Source: Diphasiastrum complanatum
Lineage: Eukaryota; Streptophyta; Lycopodiopsida; Lycopodiales; Lycopodiaceae
Direction: 5' to 3'
Length of the DNA stretch: 64,000 nucleotides
Assembly: GCA_029204225.1 (NCBI GenBank)
Contig: CM055109.1
Location: forward strand, 20,084,267-20,148,266
In this document: in pieces, positions 31,586 to 41,203 of the stretch
Position numbering within the stretch: the stretch's first letter is position 1
Layout of the letters: each line of letters begins with the position of its first letter
Notes under the pieces: model-generated
The model's input: only the letters and a program-made list of their open reading frames with translations
Told to the model about the DNA's origin: nothing
Database searches by the model: none
Made by a program: the position numbers and the translations under genes

Positions 31586-34018
31586 ATGTCCTTAGACCAT
31601 ACTTGGGTAAATTTGTAGTCGTATTTTTAGATGACATCCTCGTCTACAGCAAAACGAGGAAGGAGCATCTAAAACACCTCAGAAAGGTGTTTCGACTGCT
31701 CAGAAAGCATAAGCTCTATGCTAAACAATCCAAGTGTGAATTCTTCGTTGAAGAAAGAGCATATTTGGGTCACATCATCTCTTCAGATGGGATTAAGATG
31801 GACCTAAATAAGGTTAAAGCCAAGTATGGTGCCAACTTTGAGGTCCTGACAGACCATGAGAGTCTCAGATACCTTTGCAATCAACCTGAGCTTACAGGTC
31901 GGAAAGCTCGTTGGGCAGAGTTGATGCAAGAGTTTGACATGTCTATCAGATATAGACGTGGAAAATTCAATACAGTAGCAGATGCCCATAGCAGAATGCC
32001 TATGATAAACGAGCTGAGTTTTACCCAGATTCGTAATGAGTTACTCAAGTCCTTGAGAGGGAAATGCCAGCATGAGGCATTCTTCTCTACTATCTGGAAC
32101 TCAGTCCAGAACAGACAGTTACAGACTCCAGAACCAGTTCCCGGGGCTGGTGCCAGTTCATCCAAGAATATGGCAGCTTCCGTTGAGGATGATGATGAGT
32201 CCGAGTATACGTCGTCAGATGACGTTGAGGATTCTGAGCCTGTATTACCCAAGCAAACCCTAGTGGTTGAGGGTCAATTGACTCAAGGATTCAAACGGAA
32301 ACAGTATTCCATTCAAGATGAGTACTTGCTCTATAGAGATAGAGTATGTGTCCCCAATTCAGAGGATTATAGGCAGTAGGTCCTATATGAATGTCATGAC
32401 AATCCTAGCGCGGGACACCCAGGCATACAGAAGACCTATGAGCTTCTTCGTAGGCAATTTTTCTGGCCCAGTATGAAAAAGGACGTCCACCAGTATGTAA
32501 CCAGTTGCCAGAAATGTCAAGTAAACAAAGCAGAGCATTAAAAGGCAGGAGGGTTGTTGCATCCCTTAGAAATACCAGCTGGTAAATGGGAGAGTATCTC
32601 TATGGATTTTATAGTAGGCCTGCCTAAAATCCAAAAGGGTGATGACGCTATATGGGTCTCAGTTGACCGTCTGACCAAAATGGCTCATTTCATTCCGACC
32701 AAAACAACCGTTAGAGCTCTAGAGTTAGCGAGGTTGTTTGTAGACGGGCTATTTAAATTGTACGGTCTACCTTCCGGCATAGTCAGCGACCGGGACAGTA
32801 AGTTTACTGGAAATTTTTGGAGGGCAGTATTCCATCATCTCCATACTAAACTTGATATGAGTACCACCGACCATCCACAGACGGACGGTCAAACAGAAAG
32901 GGTAAATCAAGTGCTGGAGGATATGCTTCGTGCATACGTCAGCAAGAAGCAGACTAATTGGGAGGAGTATCTCTCGATATTAGAGTTTGCTTATAACAGT
33001 ACCAAACATTCAGCTACGGGATACAGCCCATTTATGCTAATGTACGGTTTTCAGCCACGCTCACCCACAGCTGTAGGGTTTAAACAAGAAAAAGTTGAAG
33101 CAGCCAGAAACTTTTTAGAGGACCTAAACCAGATGATAGAACATGCTAAGCGTAGCATTAGGCAGTTCCAGGATCGAGCCAGGCATTATGCAGATCCACA
33201 CAGACGGGATGTGCAATTCTCCACTGGTGAGAAAGTCTACTTAAGAGTCCCAGTTGACTCTAAAACCCTCAAATCAGGAGTGTGTGCTAAGTTGTCTCCA
33301 AGGTATTGTGGTCCCTTTACCATCAGTAGGAGACTAGGCGAGGTCACCTATGAACTAGAACTCCCACAGAGCAGTAAGGTTTTTCCAGTCTTTCATGTAA
33401 GTCAGTTACGAAAAGCCTTAACCAGATCAGATAATCTGGTAGGGGACAGTGTTCTAGTTCTCCCATTGGATCCTCAACAACCTCCACATGAACCAGAGGA
33501 GATTCTTGATAGTAGAGAGACGCAGACTCGTCATAGAATATCTGATTAAGTGGAATGATCAGCCTGTTGAGAATGCCACTTGGGAAAGAGGCAACGTCCT
33601 TCGCAAGATTTTTCCAGACTTTGTCTTAGAGGACCAAGACGGTTCTTAAGGGGGAGGGAGTGTTACGAGCTCGTAACCAATGCCGAACCCTATTTAACAC
33701 AGATAGGTCAGATACCACAGTCAGGGTCGTGTCCAGCGTACATGACCAACAGGGCAAGACAGTGTGAGTAGTGTGCCCCAGCACGGTCCATAGCCATGGC
33801 GGGCCTAACACAGCTTAGGGACCCTGTCAGCAGGATAGGGCCCCCAGTTGGGTCCCGACGTGCAGTCGGCCACGTCAGTGCCACGTGGCCGACACTTGGC
33901 AGTAGCATGCTACCAGTCCTCACACTAGGCTAGGAGGGGCTTACTCTATATCAAGGAGTAGGCAAGGTTGGGTGGATCAGTTAGTGTTTGCCCTACTGTG
34001 GTGTTAGGATCTATTACA
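31586..34018 (+). mobile_element. Ty3 chromovirus relic F (element-C family), 5' truncated
   Basis: It begins mid-RT right after the microsatellite ('[15 protein letters not shown]'). It has an internal deletion that fuses 'LNKVKA' of RT to 'YGANFEVLTDHESLRYL' of RNase H and carries on through integrase. The integrase frames (31603-32379 and 32554-33549) show HHCC, 'SMDFIVGLP', 'VSDRDSKF' and 'TDGQTERVNQ'. Defects are stops at about 32377 and 32539 and a deletion near 33535 that breaks the chromodomain. It ends with PPT 'TTAAGGGGGAGGGAG' and a 358-bp 3' LTR (33661-34018). Confidence 0.92.
33661..34018 (+). repeat. 3' LTR of relic F (358 bp)
   Basis: TGTTACGAGCTCGTAACC...GGATCTATTACA. It is near-identical to the LTRs of elements A and C and exactly the same length as C's 3' LTR. 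The first 17 bp contain the palindrome 'GTTACGAGCTCGTAAC'. Confidence 0.92.
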
Positions 34019-35440
34019 CCCCCCCCCTCCTGGGATTAATTATCAGAGGGTGTCTAGCACCCACCTGCCCCCTCCTGGTAAAAACAAGGAAAAAGGTCCC
34101 CAAAAAAATTTGCAACAAACCTAACCACTGCCCATGCCTCCCATAACTGAGATACTACAGGATTATGCATGAAAGAACAAACAATTTATATTTTTTGAGT
34201 CCAGAGAGCATTGTCTCGTGCTCTAGCTATCTCTGTCTCTCTTACGGATCTATATTATACTATTATATAAATACAGGTCAACGATGCGCTCCCCGGATGA
34301 ACTTCAACAGCTTATTGATTACTTATGCTCCACAGTGTCATTCAACACAGGGAAGTACAAGACCTACACAGTATGGCCTATATGATGAGATAGGTTTAGG
34401 GTTTTGGGATGAGCTCCAACAGCAACACTGAAAGGAAACAGGAATTTTGTCACTGCTGCAGCAGCGGAACAGAATGGGATGATCGGATGGCAGGATGAGA
34501 TTTTTTGAGAGCATAGGGTCCTTGTGCTTTTGACCAATTCTGAATGCTCGGGAAATTGCATGTCGTGCCACAGCAAGGATCCTCCAAATTTACTTTACTC
34601 AGACGACAAACCAATCTAAAGACAGACAGGGATCAATACATATCCCTGTCAATGAGGCCTTTAGCTTCATTCAGTTATTTGTACACGTCTTCTCAAGTAA
34701 TCCAAGTGCCTTATGTTTTACGGGCATAAGTTTCCAAAAATTTGTGAAGTCACAAATACCAGGCAAGTTTTTTGGAACTTCTCCTTTATCCTAGCTAACA
34801 AAGCCTCCTTATCCAGTTGTGACTCCACTTCCAGAACATAAGAACATGCAAACAAAAATGTTTTGCTACTGAAGCTTTCTTGAGATTGCAGTTCTACTTC
34901 TCCATGAAAAAGGTACATACATAACTGAGCTTTTTTTCATTTTGATTAGTGAAAGATCTGCTCATCACAACAACACGGACTCTGCAAATTTTATCTAGAA
35001 AGTCATTAATTACTCCTCCTTCAAATCCAGGTCTAACGTTTTTAGGGTGATTTCAGAGGCAACACCCACTGATTTCCAATCAGTGGATTTTCCTGCCTAG
35101 GAAGTGAAGGTCTTGGAGTACCAAGAAAAAGTGGAGCTAGACTAAGCAGAATGGCTTGAAGCTGAGAAATATGTTGAGACCCAATGTACTGTGTTCAAGG
35201 ATGCTGAAGGGCTTTCAGAAAGGTGCTGGATACAGAGCTATTTTCTTGGATAAATTTTTCCAATGATGTTTACTATCCTGGCTCTCTAAGCCTAAACCCT
35301 AAACCTACACACTACTATGTCTTATAGGATGATCGGTTTCTCCCCGGACGAACTTCAACACCTTACTAATTACTTATGCTCCAAACCCTAAACCATAAAC
35401 CTACACACTGCCATGTCTTATAGGATGAGATCGGTTTCTC
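34019..35440. other. Unassigned stretch with a short repeated coding-like unit
   Basis: A C-rich run follows the LTR. The unit 'CCCCGGATGAACTTCAACAG' plus 'ATTACTTATGCTCCA' appears at about 34290, 35343 and 35441, with the latter two also sharing 'ACACTGCCATGTCTTATAGG'-type sequence. All read 'SPDELQ(Q/H)L...YLCS' in frame. A minus-strand frame at 34718-34918 has no domain I recognise. No gene is called. Confidence 0.35.
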
Positions 35441-35462
35441 CCCAGATGAACTTCAACAGCTT

Positions 35463-35696
35463 ACTACTATTGCTACAACTTCGCCACTGGGGAGAAGGTT
35501 TCCTCGCCCTCGCCAGCGGGGGTAGGGGGGAGCAGGTCCGAGAGTTGCAGGGCACGTGGTTGCAGCTCCGGTAGTCGTGCCATTATCTCTCGCTGGCGCT
35601 CGTGAAATTCTGCTTCTTGCTTCCGATGTCGTTCGTTGTGCCGGCGGACATCTTCCAGGAGCTTCTCTGTCTGCACACAAAGAAGACCGTCAAGCC
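35463..35696 (-). CDS. Probable terminal exon of an unidentified gene or TE
   Basis: The acceptor 'TTCTTTGTGTGCAG' is followed by an open GC-rich frame, 'TEKLLEDVRRHNERHRKQ', continuing through 'EFHERQREIMARLPE' to a Pro-rich end '(D)LLPPTPAGEGEE' and a stop near 35474. It is predicted to be a charged helical segment. Its base composition differs from its AT-rich surroundings and resembles the hAT gene at 59-62.5 kb. It could be a captured exon or the tail of a DNA-transposon protein. I do not recognise the family. Confidence 0.35.
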
Positions 35697-35813
35697 AAAT
35701 CCCACGATGGAAATAAACTGTGAAAAACAAAAAAGAAGCCTATATTGCAAGCGAACAGGTACAGGGCAAACACTCACGTCAGTTGGTGTGCACCCTGCCA
35801 TCTCCCACTGGAT

Positions 35814-35816
<3 letters not shown>

Positions 35817-35909
<93 letters not shown>

Positions 35910-36071
35910 AAACCAAATCTACCTCTGTTTTTCTCTCTCTCTCTCCCCCTCTCTCTCCCTAAACCAAATCTACCTCTGTTTTTCTCTCTCTCTCTCTCCC
36001 CCTCTCTCTCCCTCCCTAAACCCAATAGCATCTCTCTCTTTCTCTCTCCCTAAACCATAGCTCTCTCTTTT

Positions 36072-36109
<38 letters not shown>

Positions 36110-36117
36110 CCTCTCTC
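35817..36117. repeat. (CT)n microsatellite with interruptions
   Basis: An almost pure (CT) run from 35817 to 35906, then three 30-40 bp units of 'CCCTAAACCAAATCTACCTC' alternating with shorter CT runs up to 36117. Confidence 0.95.
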
Positions 36118-36130
36118 TCTCTTGCAAGCG

Positions 36131-36340
36131 TTTTAGGGTCCCGGACACGTCTGAGTCCTGGACGCGTCCGCGTCCGGACGCTGGACACGGGACGCGTCCA
36201 GCATCCAGAAAATTAAAAAAAAATTTAAAAAATGGACGCATCCGACCCCGCGTTTGGGGGTCGGACGCGTCCGGGTCCGGGCGCCAGACGCAGATGCCAA
36301 AAGGCCGCGTCCGCCCCGGACCCTCATGTCTAATATTATA
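36131..36340. repeat. GC-rich palindrome repeat, copy 1
   Basis: Alternating 'GGACGCGTCC', 'GGGTCCCGGACACG' and 'GGACGCTGGACACG' words surround an A-rich core (about 36208-36233). It ends 'CCCCGGACCCTCATGTCTAAT'. It is homologous to two copies at 39058-39245 and 39262-39500. Confidence 0.8.
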
Positions 36341-36374
36341 CACACACATACACATACACATGTACACACATACA

Positions 36375-38936
36375 TCAGCCTGCTACCTATTCCGGTTCCT
36401 TTGACGGGAACTTATTAGAGAATTGGTTTGCCAAGCTTGACACATATTTTCAGATCTACCCTAAGACTGATCCTCAGAAGATCCAGTTGGCTGCTTTACA
36501 CTTAGATGGATGCGCCGCCACATGGTGGCAAGTTTATCGAGCTGATTCTGATCGGGAATGGGCTCCATATATGGCATACCTTTCGCCGTGACCTCCGTCA
36601 TGCTATGATTGATCCTCAGTGGCTCGACCGCCAACGTGATACATTCCGTAGTCACTCAGACCAGTGACCTTGCTTTTTATACAGATCAGTTTATGGAGCT
36701 TTCTTATCTTTTCACAGATCTACCGCCCACTGAGCTTATTTCTCGTTACATTGCTGGGCTTCGTGGTGCCTTACGTTACGATGTTTCTTCCTTCCGTCCT
36801 CCCACACTTGTTGAGGCGATGTCTCTTGCCAGTACTTTACAGCACAAGTACTCTGACACCCTTCCTTCCCGCTTCTCCCGACCCCGTCCTTCTGCTTCAT
36901 CTTTTCCCGCTATGTCCACCCCTACACCTGCCCCTTCAGTTCCAGTTCCTTGCATTGTGGACCCTCGACCTGCTTTTGTCCAACATTACACGTCTGCAGA
37001 GTTCGCTGACCTTCAGGATCCTATATCACACAATTTGAGCGAGTTGCCTGATTTACTTGAGATAGTTATTGATCTACCTGAGCTCGTCATTGTATCCCAT
37101 AGTGAGTCAGAGTCACATATACAAGTTCCTACTAATGTTGATTCACATATATAGGTTGCGGCTGATATGGTCCTTGATACTGACATAGCATGCTATGATC
37201 CTATTGATGATGTTGTTCCATGCTTTGATATTGTTGTTGAGTACTTTGATGCTACTCGTGTTCCTGAGCGCCATGCTATAGATGTTGTCGCCTATGCTCC
37301 TTATTTCGATATTATTCATGGGTCTACGGTTTCAGATGCTTTGGCTACTCCAGTAGATCTCCATATGGCATACGGTTATACATTTCATGATGGTCCTATT
37401 GTATACTCACTAGCTGATTTTGTTGATACCCGTCTAGATGAGTATGCGGTTCTTCTAGATGCATATTTAGGCCAGAACTTATCAGTTCATGCTTCTATTA
37501 TTATGCCTACGTATGTTGTTCCATTTGTGAATCATATTATTCTAGATGCGGGGCAAGAGTATATTGCTTTAGTGGATACAGGCAGTACACATTCATTTAC
37601 TAGCAGTTACATTTCCACCAGGATTCGTGCTACACCTGTTCTTGCTTCCCAGCCTCTCAGTGTTGAGGTTGCTTGTTCCCATTCTTTTCCCAGTTCTCAG
37701 ATGATTCAGGGCTTGGATTATCGCATTGGTGATTTTTCTAGTCAGGCAGATTTCTACATCATTTCTCTGAAGCATTATGACATTATTTTTGGTATAGCCT
37801 GGTTCTCTCCACTTGGTGTTGTTGTTGTGGATCTCTCTCAGCAGACACTTTCCTTTACTCATGCTGGTCCGCATCATTCACTTGCTGGTATTGATTTCCA
37901 GGGTGACTATCAGTTGGTTACCGGGAAGCAGTTTATGCGTAGCCTGCCAAAGGCTCAGGATGCAGTTCTTCTTTCCATTCAGAGTACATCAGTTGCTGCT
38001 TCACTTTCACCATTCGTGGGTCCTCTTCCTCGGGTTGATGCTCCTTCGGATTTACAGGTTGTTGTTGTGTGCCTTGTGCCTATATGCCTTGATTCACATA
38101 TATTGTATTCAGTGGTCATTCCTGGTTTCATTGATATTCAGGCTATATACCTTGGTGGTATTTCTACTATTGCTTTTGCAGATAGCCCTCCTGGTTCCGT
38201 GGTTGGTGCAGTATCTTCTCCATCGGTCTCTATATCTCCATCTCTTGAGTCCGTTATGGCCGATGTTCCTGCTGATTTTTATGGGGTTCTTCACGGGTCC
38301 ATGTTTGATGGTTCCCTCGCTATTGGTGATTAGGTTGTATCTTCTTTCGCTTTATTCCATGGATCTCTGCTTGAGGTTTGTGAGCTGCCTCATGATATTT
38401 CTACCGTTCCAGACATGATTCATGAGCCTTTTGCCCTTACCGTTACACATTTTCCATCTGAGGATATTTGCGAGATGGTCACTATTACTTATCTAGGGTA
38501 TTTATATGCAAGGATCTTTCTAGATGAGTATACGGGCATCCTTCAGTCTCCTTGTGTTTCTACATATAGGTTTCCTGCAGTTCATGCCGATGCTATGGCT
38601 ATATGGCATTCCTGGTTATTACATATAGCTTGGTTTTCATTTGGACCTGTTGATTGGTGCTGGTTTTTCCATATTACTGATCGCCTATGGTGCCGATATC
38701 TCTATGATTATGCATGTGGCTCTCTATGTGTTCCTTGGATTGTTTCTCATTGTCAGCCTTGGCATATCCTGATGGCTTGGGTGATGGCTTGGGTTATTGC
38801 CTCCGTTCCAGCTACTGTTTGTCCGGGTGATCTTCAGGTTCCCCGTCATTTCGGGTTGCTCCATATCGCTTGGTCCTACGAGATATGTACTTATTTATTC
38901 TGTCTTATGTGCCCTTGGGCACCCAACAGACATTAA
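36375..38936 (+). mobile_element. Relic D: gag-protease-only Ty3-like element with a novel extension
   Basis: The gag is of the element-B family: '(D)[16 protein letters not shown]' at about 36400, then '[19 protein letters not shown]' (frame 36609-37154). The frame slips near 36600. Where B has its CCHC knuckle, D instead reads 'ADLQDPISHNLSELPDLLE'. Frame 37167-38333 (388 aa) has a Tyr/Asp/Val-rich insert, then protease '[19 protein letters not shown]' and 'YDIIFGIAWF', then a Ser/Val-rich tail. RT, RNase H and integrase are absent; downstream frames (38415-38936) match nothing I know. No LTR or PBS recognised; it is hemmed in by microsatellites on both sides. Confidence 0.75.
37167..38333 (+). 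CDS. Retroviral-type aspartic protease open frame with flanking extensions (relic D)
   Basis: 388 codons open. The protease block (about residues 125-245) matches element B's: '[14 protein letters not shown]', '[20 protein letters not shown]' in shortened form, and 'FMRSLPKAQDAVLLS'. The first ~120 residues (rich in Asp, Tyr and Val, e.g. 'CYDPIDDVVPCFDIVVEYF') and the last ~100 have no counterpart in B. An in-frame TAG at about 37152 separates it from gag. Confidence 0.7.
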   Translation: MVLDTDIACYDPIDDVVPCFDIVVEYFDATRVPERHAIDVVAYAPYFDIIHGSTVSDALATPVDLHMAYGYTFHDGPIVYSLADFVDTRLDEYAVLLDAYLGQNLSVHASIIMPTYVVPFVNHIILDAGQEYIALVDTGSTHSFTSSYISTRIRATPVLASQPLSVEVACSHSFPSSQMIQGLDYRIGDFSSQADFYIISLKHYDIIFGIAWFSPLGVVVVDLSQQTLSFTHAGPHHSLAGIDFQGDYQLVTGKQFMRSLPKAQDAVLLSIQSTSVAASLSPFVGPLPRVDAPSDLQVVVVCLVPICLDSHILYSVVIPGFIDIQAIYLGGISTIAFADSPPGSVVGAVSSPSVSISPSLESVMADVPADFYGVLHGSMFDGSLAIGD

Positions 38937-38949
38937 TACAATTTCTTTT

Positions 38950-39022
<73 letters not shown>
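38950..39022. repeat. (CT)n microsatellite
   Basis: Pure CT run of about 70 bp just upstream of GC-rich palindrome copy 2. Confidence 0.95.
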
Positions 39023-39023
<1 letters not shown>

Positions 39024-39057
39024 CGCAGCCTGTTTTCTGTTATTTTAAAAAAAAAAA

Positions 39058-39245
39058 TCCGTCCGGGTCCCAGACACGCGCCCAGGACCCGGACGTGTCT
39101 GCACAAGGACGCTGGACGCGTCCAGCCCAAAAAAAGAAAAATTAAAAAAAAATGGTCCCGCCCGACCCCCCACGCCCAGGGGTCGGACGCGGACGCGAAC
39201 ACGGACGCGAAATGGCCGCGGCCGGCCCAGACCCTTATGTCTGAT
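39058..39245. repeat. GC-rich palindrome repeat, copy 2
   Basis: Same structure as copy 1: 'GGGTCCCAGACACGCG', 'GACGCTGGACGCGTCCAG', an A-rich core, 'GGGGTCGGACGCGGACGCG', and the terminus 'CCCAGACCCTTATGTCTGAT', followed by AT dinucleotides. Confidence 0.8.
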
Positions 39246-39261
39246 ATACATATATATATAA

Positions 39262-39500
39262 GGAAGCGGACCCCGGGCACGAACACGCGTCCGGACGCTT
39301 CAGGGGCGTGTCCGGGGGTGGACGCATCCACCTTTTTTTTTTAATAAATTTTTTAGTGTTAATTAGTGTTAAAAAATAAAAAAAATAAAAACAAAATGGA
39401 CGCGTCCGACCCCGTGTCCGGGGGTCGAACGTGTCCGGGTCCAGACGCCGGACGCGGACACGGATTGCCCGCGTCCGGCCCGGACCCTCATGTCTGATAT
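39262..39500. repeat. GC-rich palindrome repeat, copy 3
   Basis: Third copy, separated from copy 2 by about 16 bp of AT repeat. The core is longer and includes 'GTGTTAATTAGTGTTAAAAA'. It ends 'CGGCCCGGACCCTCATGTCT' then GATATATATA. Confidence 0.8.
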
Positions 39501-39612
39501 ATATAAAGATATACTAGCATAGTGTGTCGGCCGATGGCGGGCGGCCAATGATGTGTATGTGTGTGTGTGTATATGTAGTATATGTTAGAAATCCATAAAT
39601 CATAATATGGAT

Positions 39613-39684
39613 GGACAGACTAGGATTCGAACCCAAGACCTCCCTCATACCGGATGGGATGCTCTACCACTGAACTATCCGCCC
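39613..39684 (-). ncRNA. tRNA-like sequence in TRIM LTR (copy 1)
   Basis: 72 nt on the minus strand, beginning GGGCGGA and ending TCTGTCC; these pair as a complete 7-bp acceptor stem with two G-U pairs. 'TAGTTCAGTGGTAGAGC' is a full D-arm and A-box. 'TTGGGTTCGAATCCTAG' is a T-arm with a canonical TTCGAAT loop and B-box. The anticodon stem is weak (one A-A mismatch); a 7-nt loop would expose GGT (Thr-like). It is most likely a tRNA-derived Pol III promoter, not a functional tRNA gene. Confidence 0.75.
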
Positions 39685-39810
39685 TGTTTGATAGTTCTCT
39701 CTAGAGTGTGGATTGATATTCCAACACCCCTTGGTTGGGGTCATGGCTGTCACCTGCCCCACAACTTGGCTCTGATACCATGTTAGAAATCTATAAATCA
39801 TAATATGGAT

Positions 39811-39882
39811 GGACAGACTAGGATTCGAACCCAAGACCTCCCTCATACTGGATGGGATGCTCTGCCACTAAACTATCCGCCC
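39811..39882 (-). ncRNA. tRNA-like sequence in TRIM LTR (copy 2)
   Basis: Second 72-nt copy, with substitutions at three sites relative to copy 1 (for example 'TTTAGTGGCAGAGC' in the D-arm). The acceptor stem and T-arm are unchanged. Confidence 0.72.
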
Positions 39883-39929
39883 TGTTTGATAGTTCTCTCT
39901 AGAGTGTGGATTGATATTCCAACAGTATA

Positions 39930-40037
39930 TGTATATGTATGTGTATGTGTGTAAGTCTATGCATGTCTGTGTAAGTATATGCATATGTATATGTATAGGT
40001 GTATGTGTGTATGTATAGGTATATGTGTGGATGTCAA
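39930..40037. repeat. GT/AT-rich microsatellite
   Basis: Degenerate (TATG)/(GT) repeats interrupted by the TRIM insertion immediately to the left. Confidence 0.85.
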
Positions 40038-40240
40038 GGTTACAAGCTGATTCGAATCGGCCGATTCGAATCGGCCCGATTTGACCGGTTCGAACCGAAA
40101 TATATATATATATAGATATATTTTTCCAAAACGTCTTTTTGGCTTTTTGGGGTTTTTTTTTCCCAGTTCGAACCAACTCCGAATGGTTCGAACTGTTCAA
40201 ACCGTGGTTCTAGGTTCAAACCGCGATTCGTGCAACTACG
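40038..40240 (-). repeat. Palindrome-rich MITE-like element (about 200 bp)
   Basis: On the minus strand it starts CGTAGTTGCACGAATCGCGG and contains 'TTCGAACCATTCGGAG', 'GGTTCGAACTGGG', an A-rich core with (AT)n, then 'CGGTTCGAACCGG' and 'CCGATTCGAATCGGCCG'. The opposite end reads GGTTACAAGCTGATTCG, giving a loose terminal inverted repeat around GTT(G/A)CA..GATTCG. It shares the hAT terminus. It lies within GT microsatellite. Confidence 0.55.
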
Positions 40241-40750
40241 GTGCATGTATATGTTTGTGTATCTATACATATGTGTATGTATGTGTATGTATATGTATGT
40301 GTGTGTATATATGCGTGTATGTATACGTGTCTGTGTATGTCTGTATGTATATGTGTATGTGTGTGTATGTATATGTGTATGTGTATGTGTGTATGTATAT
40401 GTATATGTATGTGTGTGTATGTGTGCATATATGTATGTGTGTCTGTGTATGTGTATATGTATAAGTATATGTATATGTACGTGTATGTATGTGCATGTGT
40501 ATGTATGTGTATGTGTATGTGTATGTGTGTGTATATATGTATGTATATGTGCATGTATGTATATGTGTATGCGTGGGTATGTATGTGTATGTGTATGTGT
40601 GTATGTATATGTATATGTGTATGTGTGTATATATGTATGTGTGTATATATGTTTATGTGTATCCGTTTTTATGTATGTGTATGTGTATGTGTATGTGTGT
40701 GTATATGTATATGTGTGTGTGTATATATGTATGTGTGTATGTGCATGTGC

Positions 40751-40792
<42 letters not shown>

Positions 40793-40835
40793 GTGTGTAT
40801 ATGGGTATGTGTGTGTGTGGGTCTGTGTGTGTGCG
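40241..40835. repeat. (TATG/GT)n microsatellite, about 600 bp
   Basis: Long degenerate tract of TATG, TGTA and GT units, which yields spurious Tyr/Val/Cys or His/Thr/Ile-rich open frames on both strands. Confidence 0.95.
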
Positions 40836-41203
40836 CCCCGCCACCCAAAATTTTGGCTAATTGTCACTAACAACTTTTGACCCAAACCACTGACCTTCGA
40901 CCCAAACCATCAAACGTAACCCAAATTCTCGGCCGCCCGTCCATTGCCGGCCATCCATTGTCGCCTTTAATCATCAATCGCCCGCTCTGAGCATCATCCA
41001 CACGTCTTGACCACAAGCCGCCAACTAGATCGGCCGTCATTGCCCGTCAACGACCAATGATCTTACAAATATGGTGCGGATTTAGGTGGTCGCCGACGAT
41101 CTGGGCAAAGATTTGAATGGTGGCCGATCTCGCACATCTCGCATCTCGAATATCTAACATATCTCACACATCTCGGCCATAATAGGGGTCAAAACTTAAC
41201 CAT
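40836..41203. other. Unassigned non-coding stretch
   Basis: Moderately GC-rich sequence with many 'GACCCAAACCA', 'CGGCCG' and 'GGCCGTC' words. 'GGCCGCCCGTCCATTGCCGG' resembles the inverse of the 'GGGCGGCC.ATGG' patch at 31.46 and 39.52 kb. No gene seen. Confidence 0.35.

Larger units (their letters stand above)
39583..39924 (-). mobile_element. 342-bp TRIM with tRNA-shaped LTRs
   Basis: Two 144-bp LTRs (39583-39726, 39781-39924; about four differences) flank 54 bp. On the minus strand the internal part starts exactly at the LTR edge with TGGTATCAGAGCC (PBS, initiator tRNA-Met) and ends with 'AACCAAGGGG' (PPT). A perfect target duplication, GTATA, is at 39578-39582 and 39925-39929. LTR ends are TGTTGGAAT...TTTCTAACA. 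It was inserted into a GT/AT microsatellite. The internal region has no coding capacity; each LTR contains the 72-nt tRNA-like block listed below. Confidence 0.95.

Noticed and set aside
39613-39882. Two genuine tRNA genes
   Set aside because: Both lie within LTRs of a TRIM with a target duplication; the anticodon stem is mispaired and the two copies differ. Treated as tRNA-derived promoters.
40040-40885. Long Thr/His/Ile/Tyr- and Cys/Val/Met/Tyr-rich frames (up to 281 codons) on both strands
   Set aside because: They translate the TATG/GT microsatellite; no complexity or domain. The same applies to 41276-41896.
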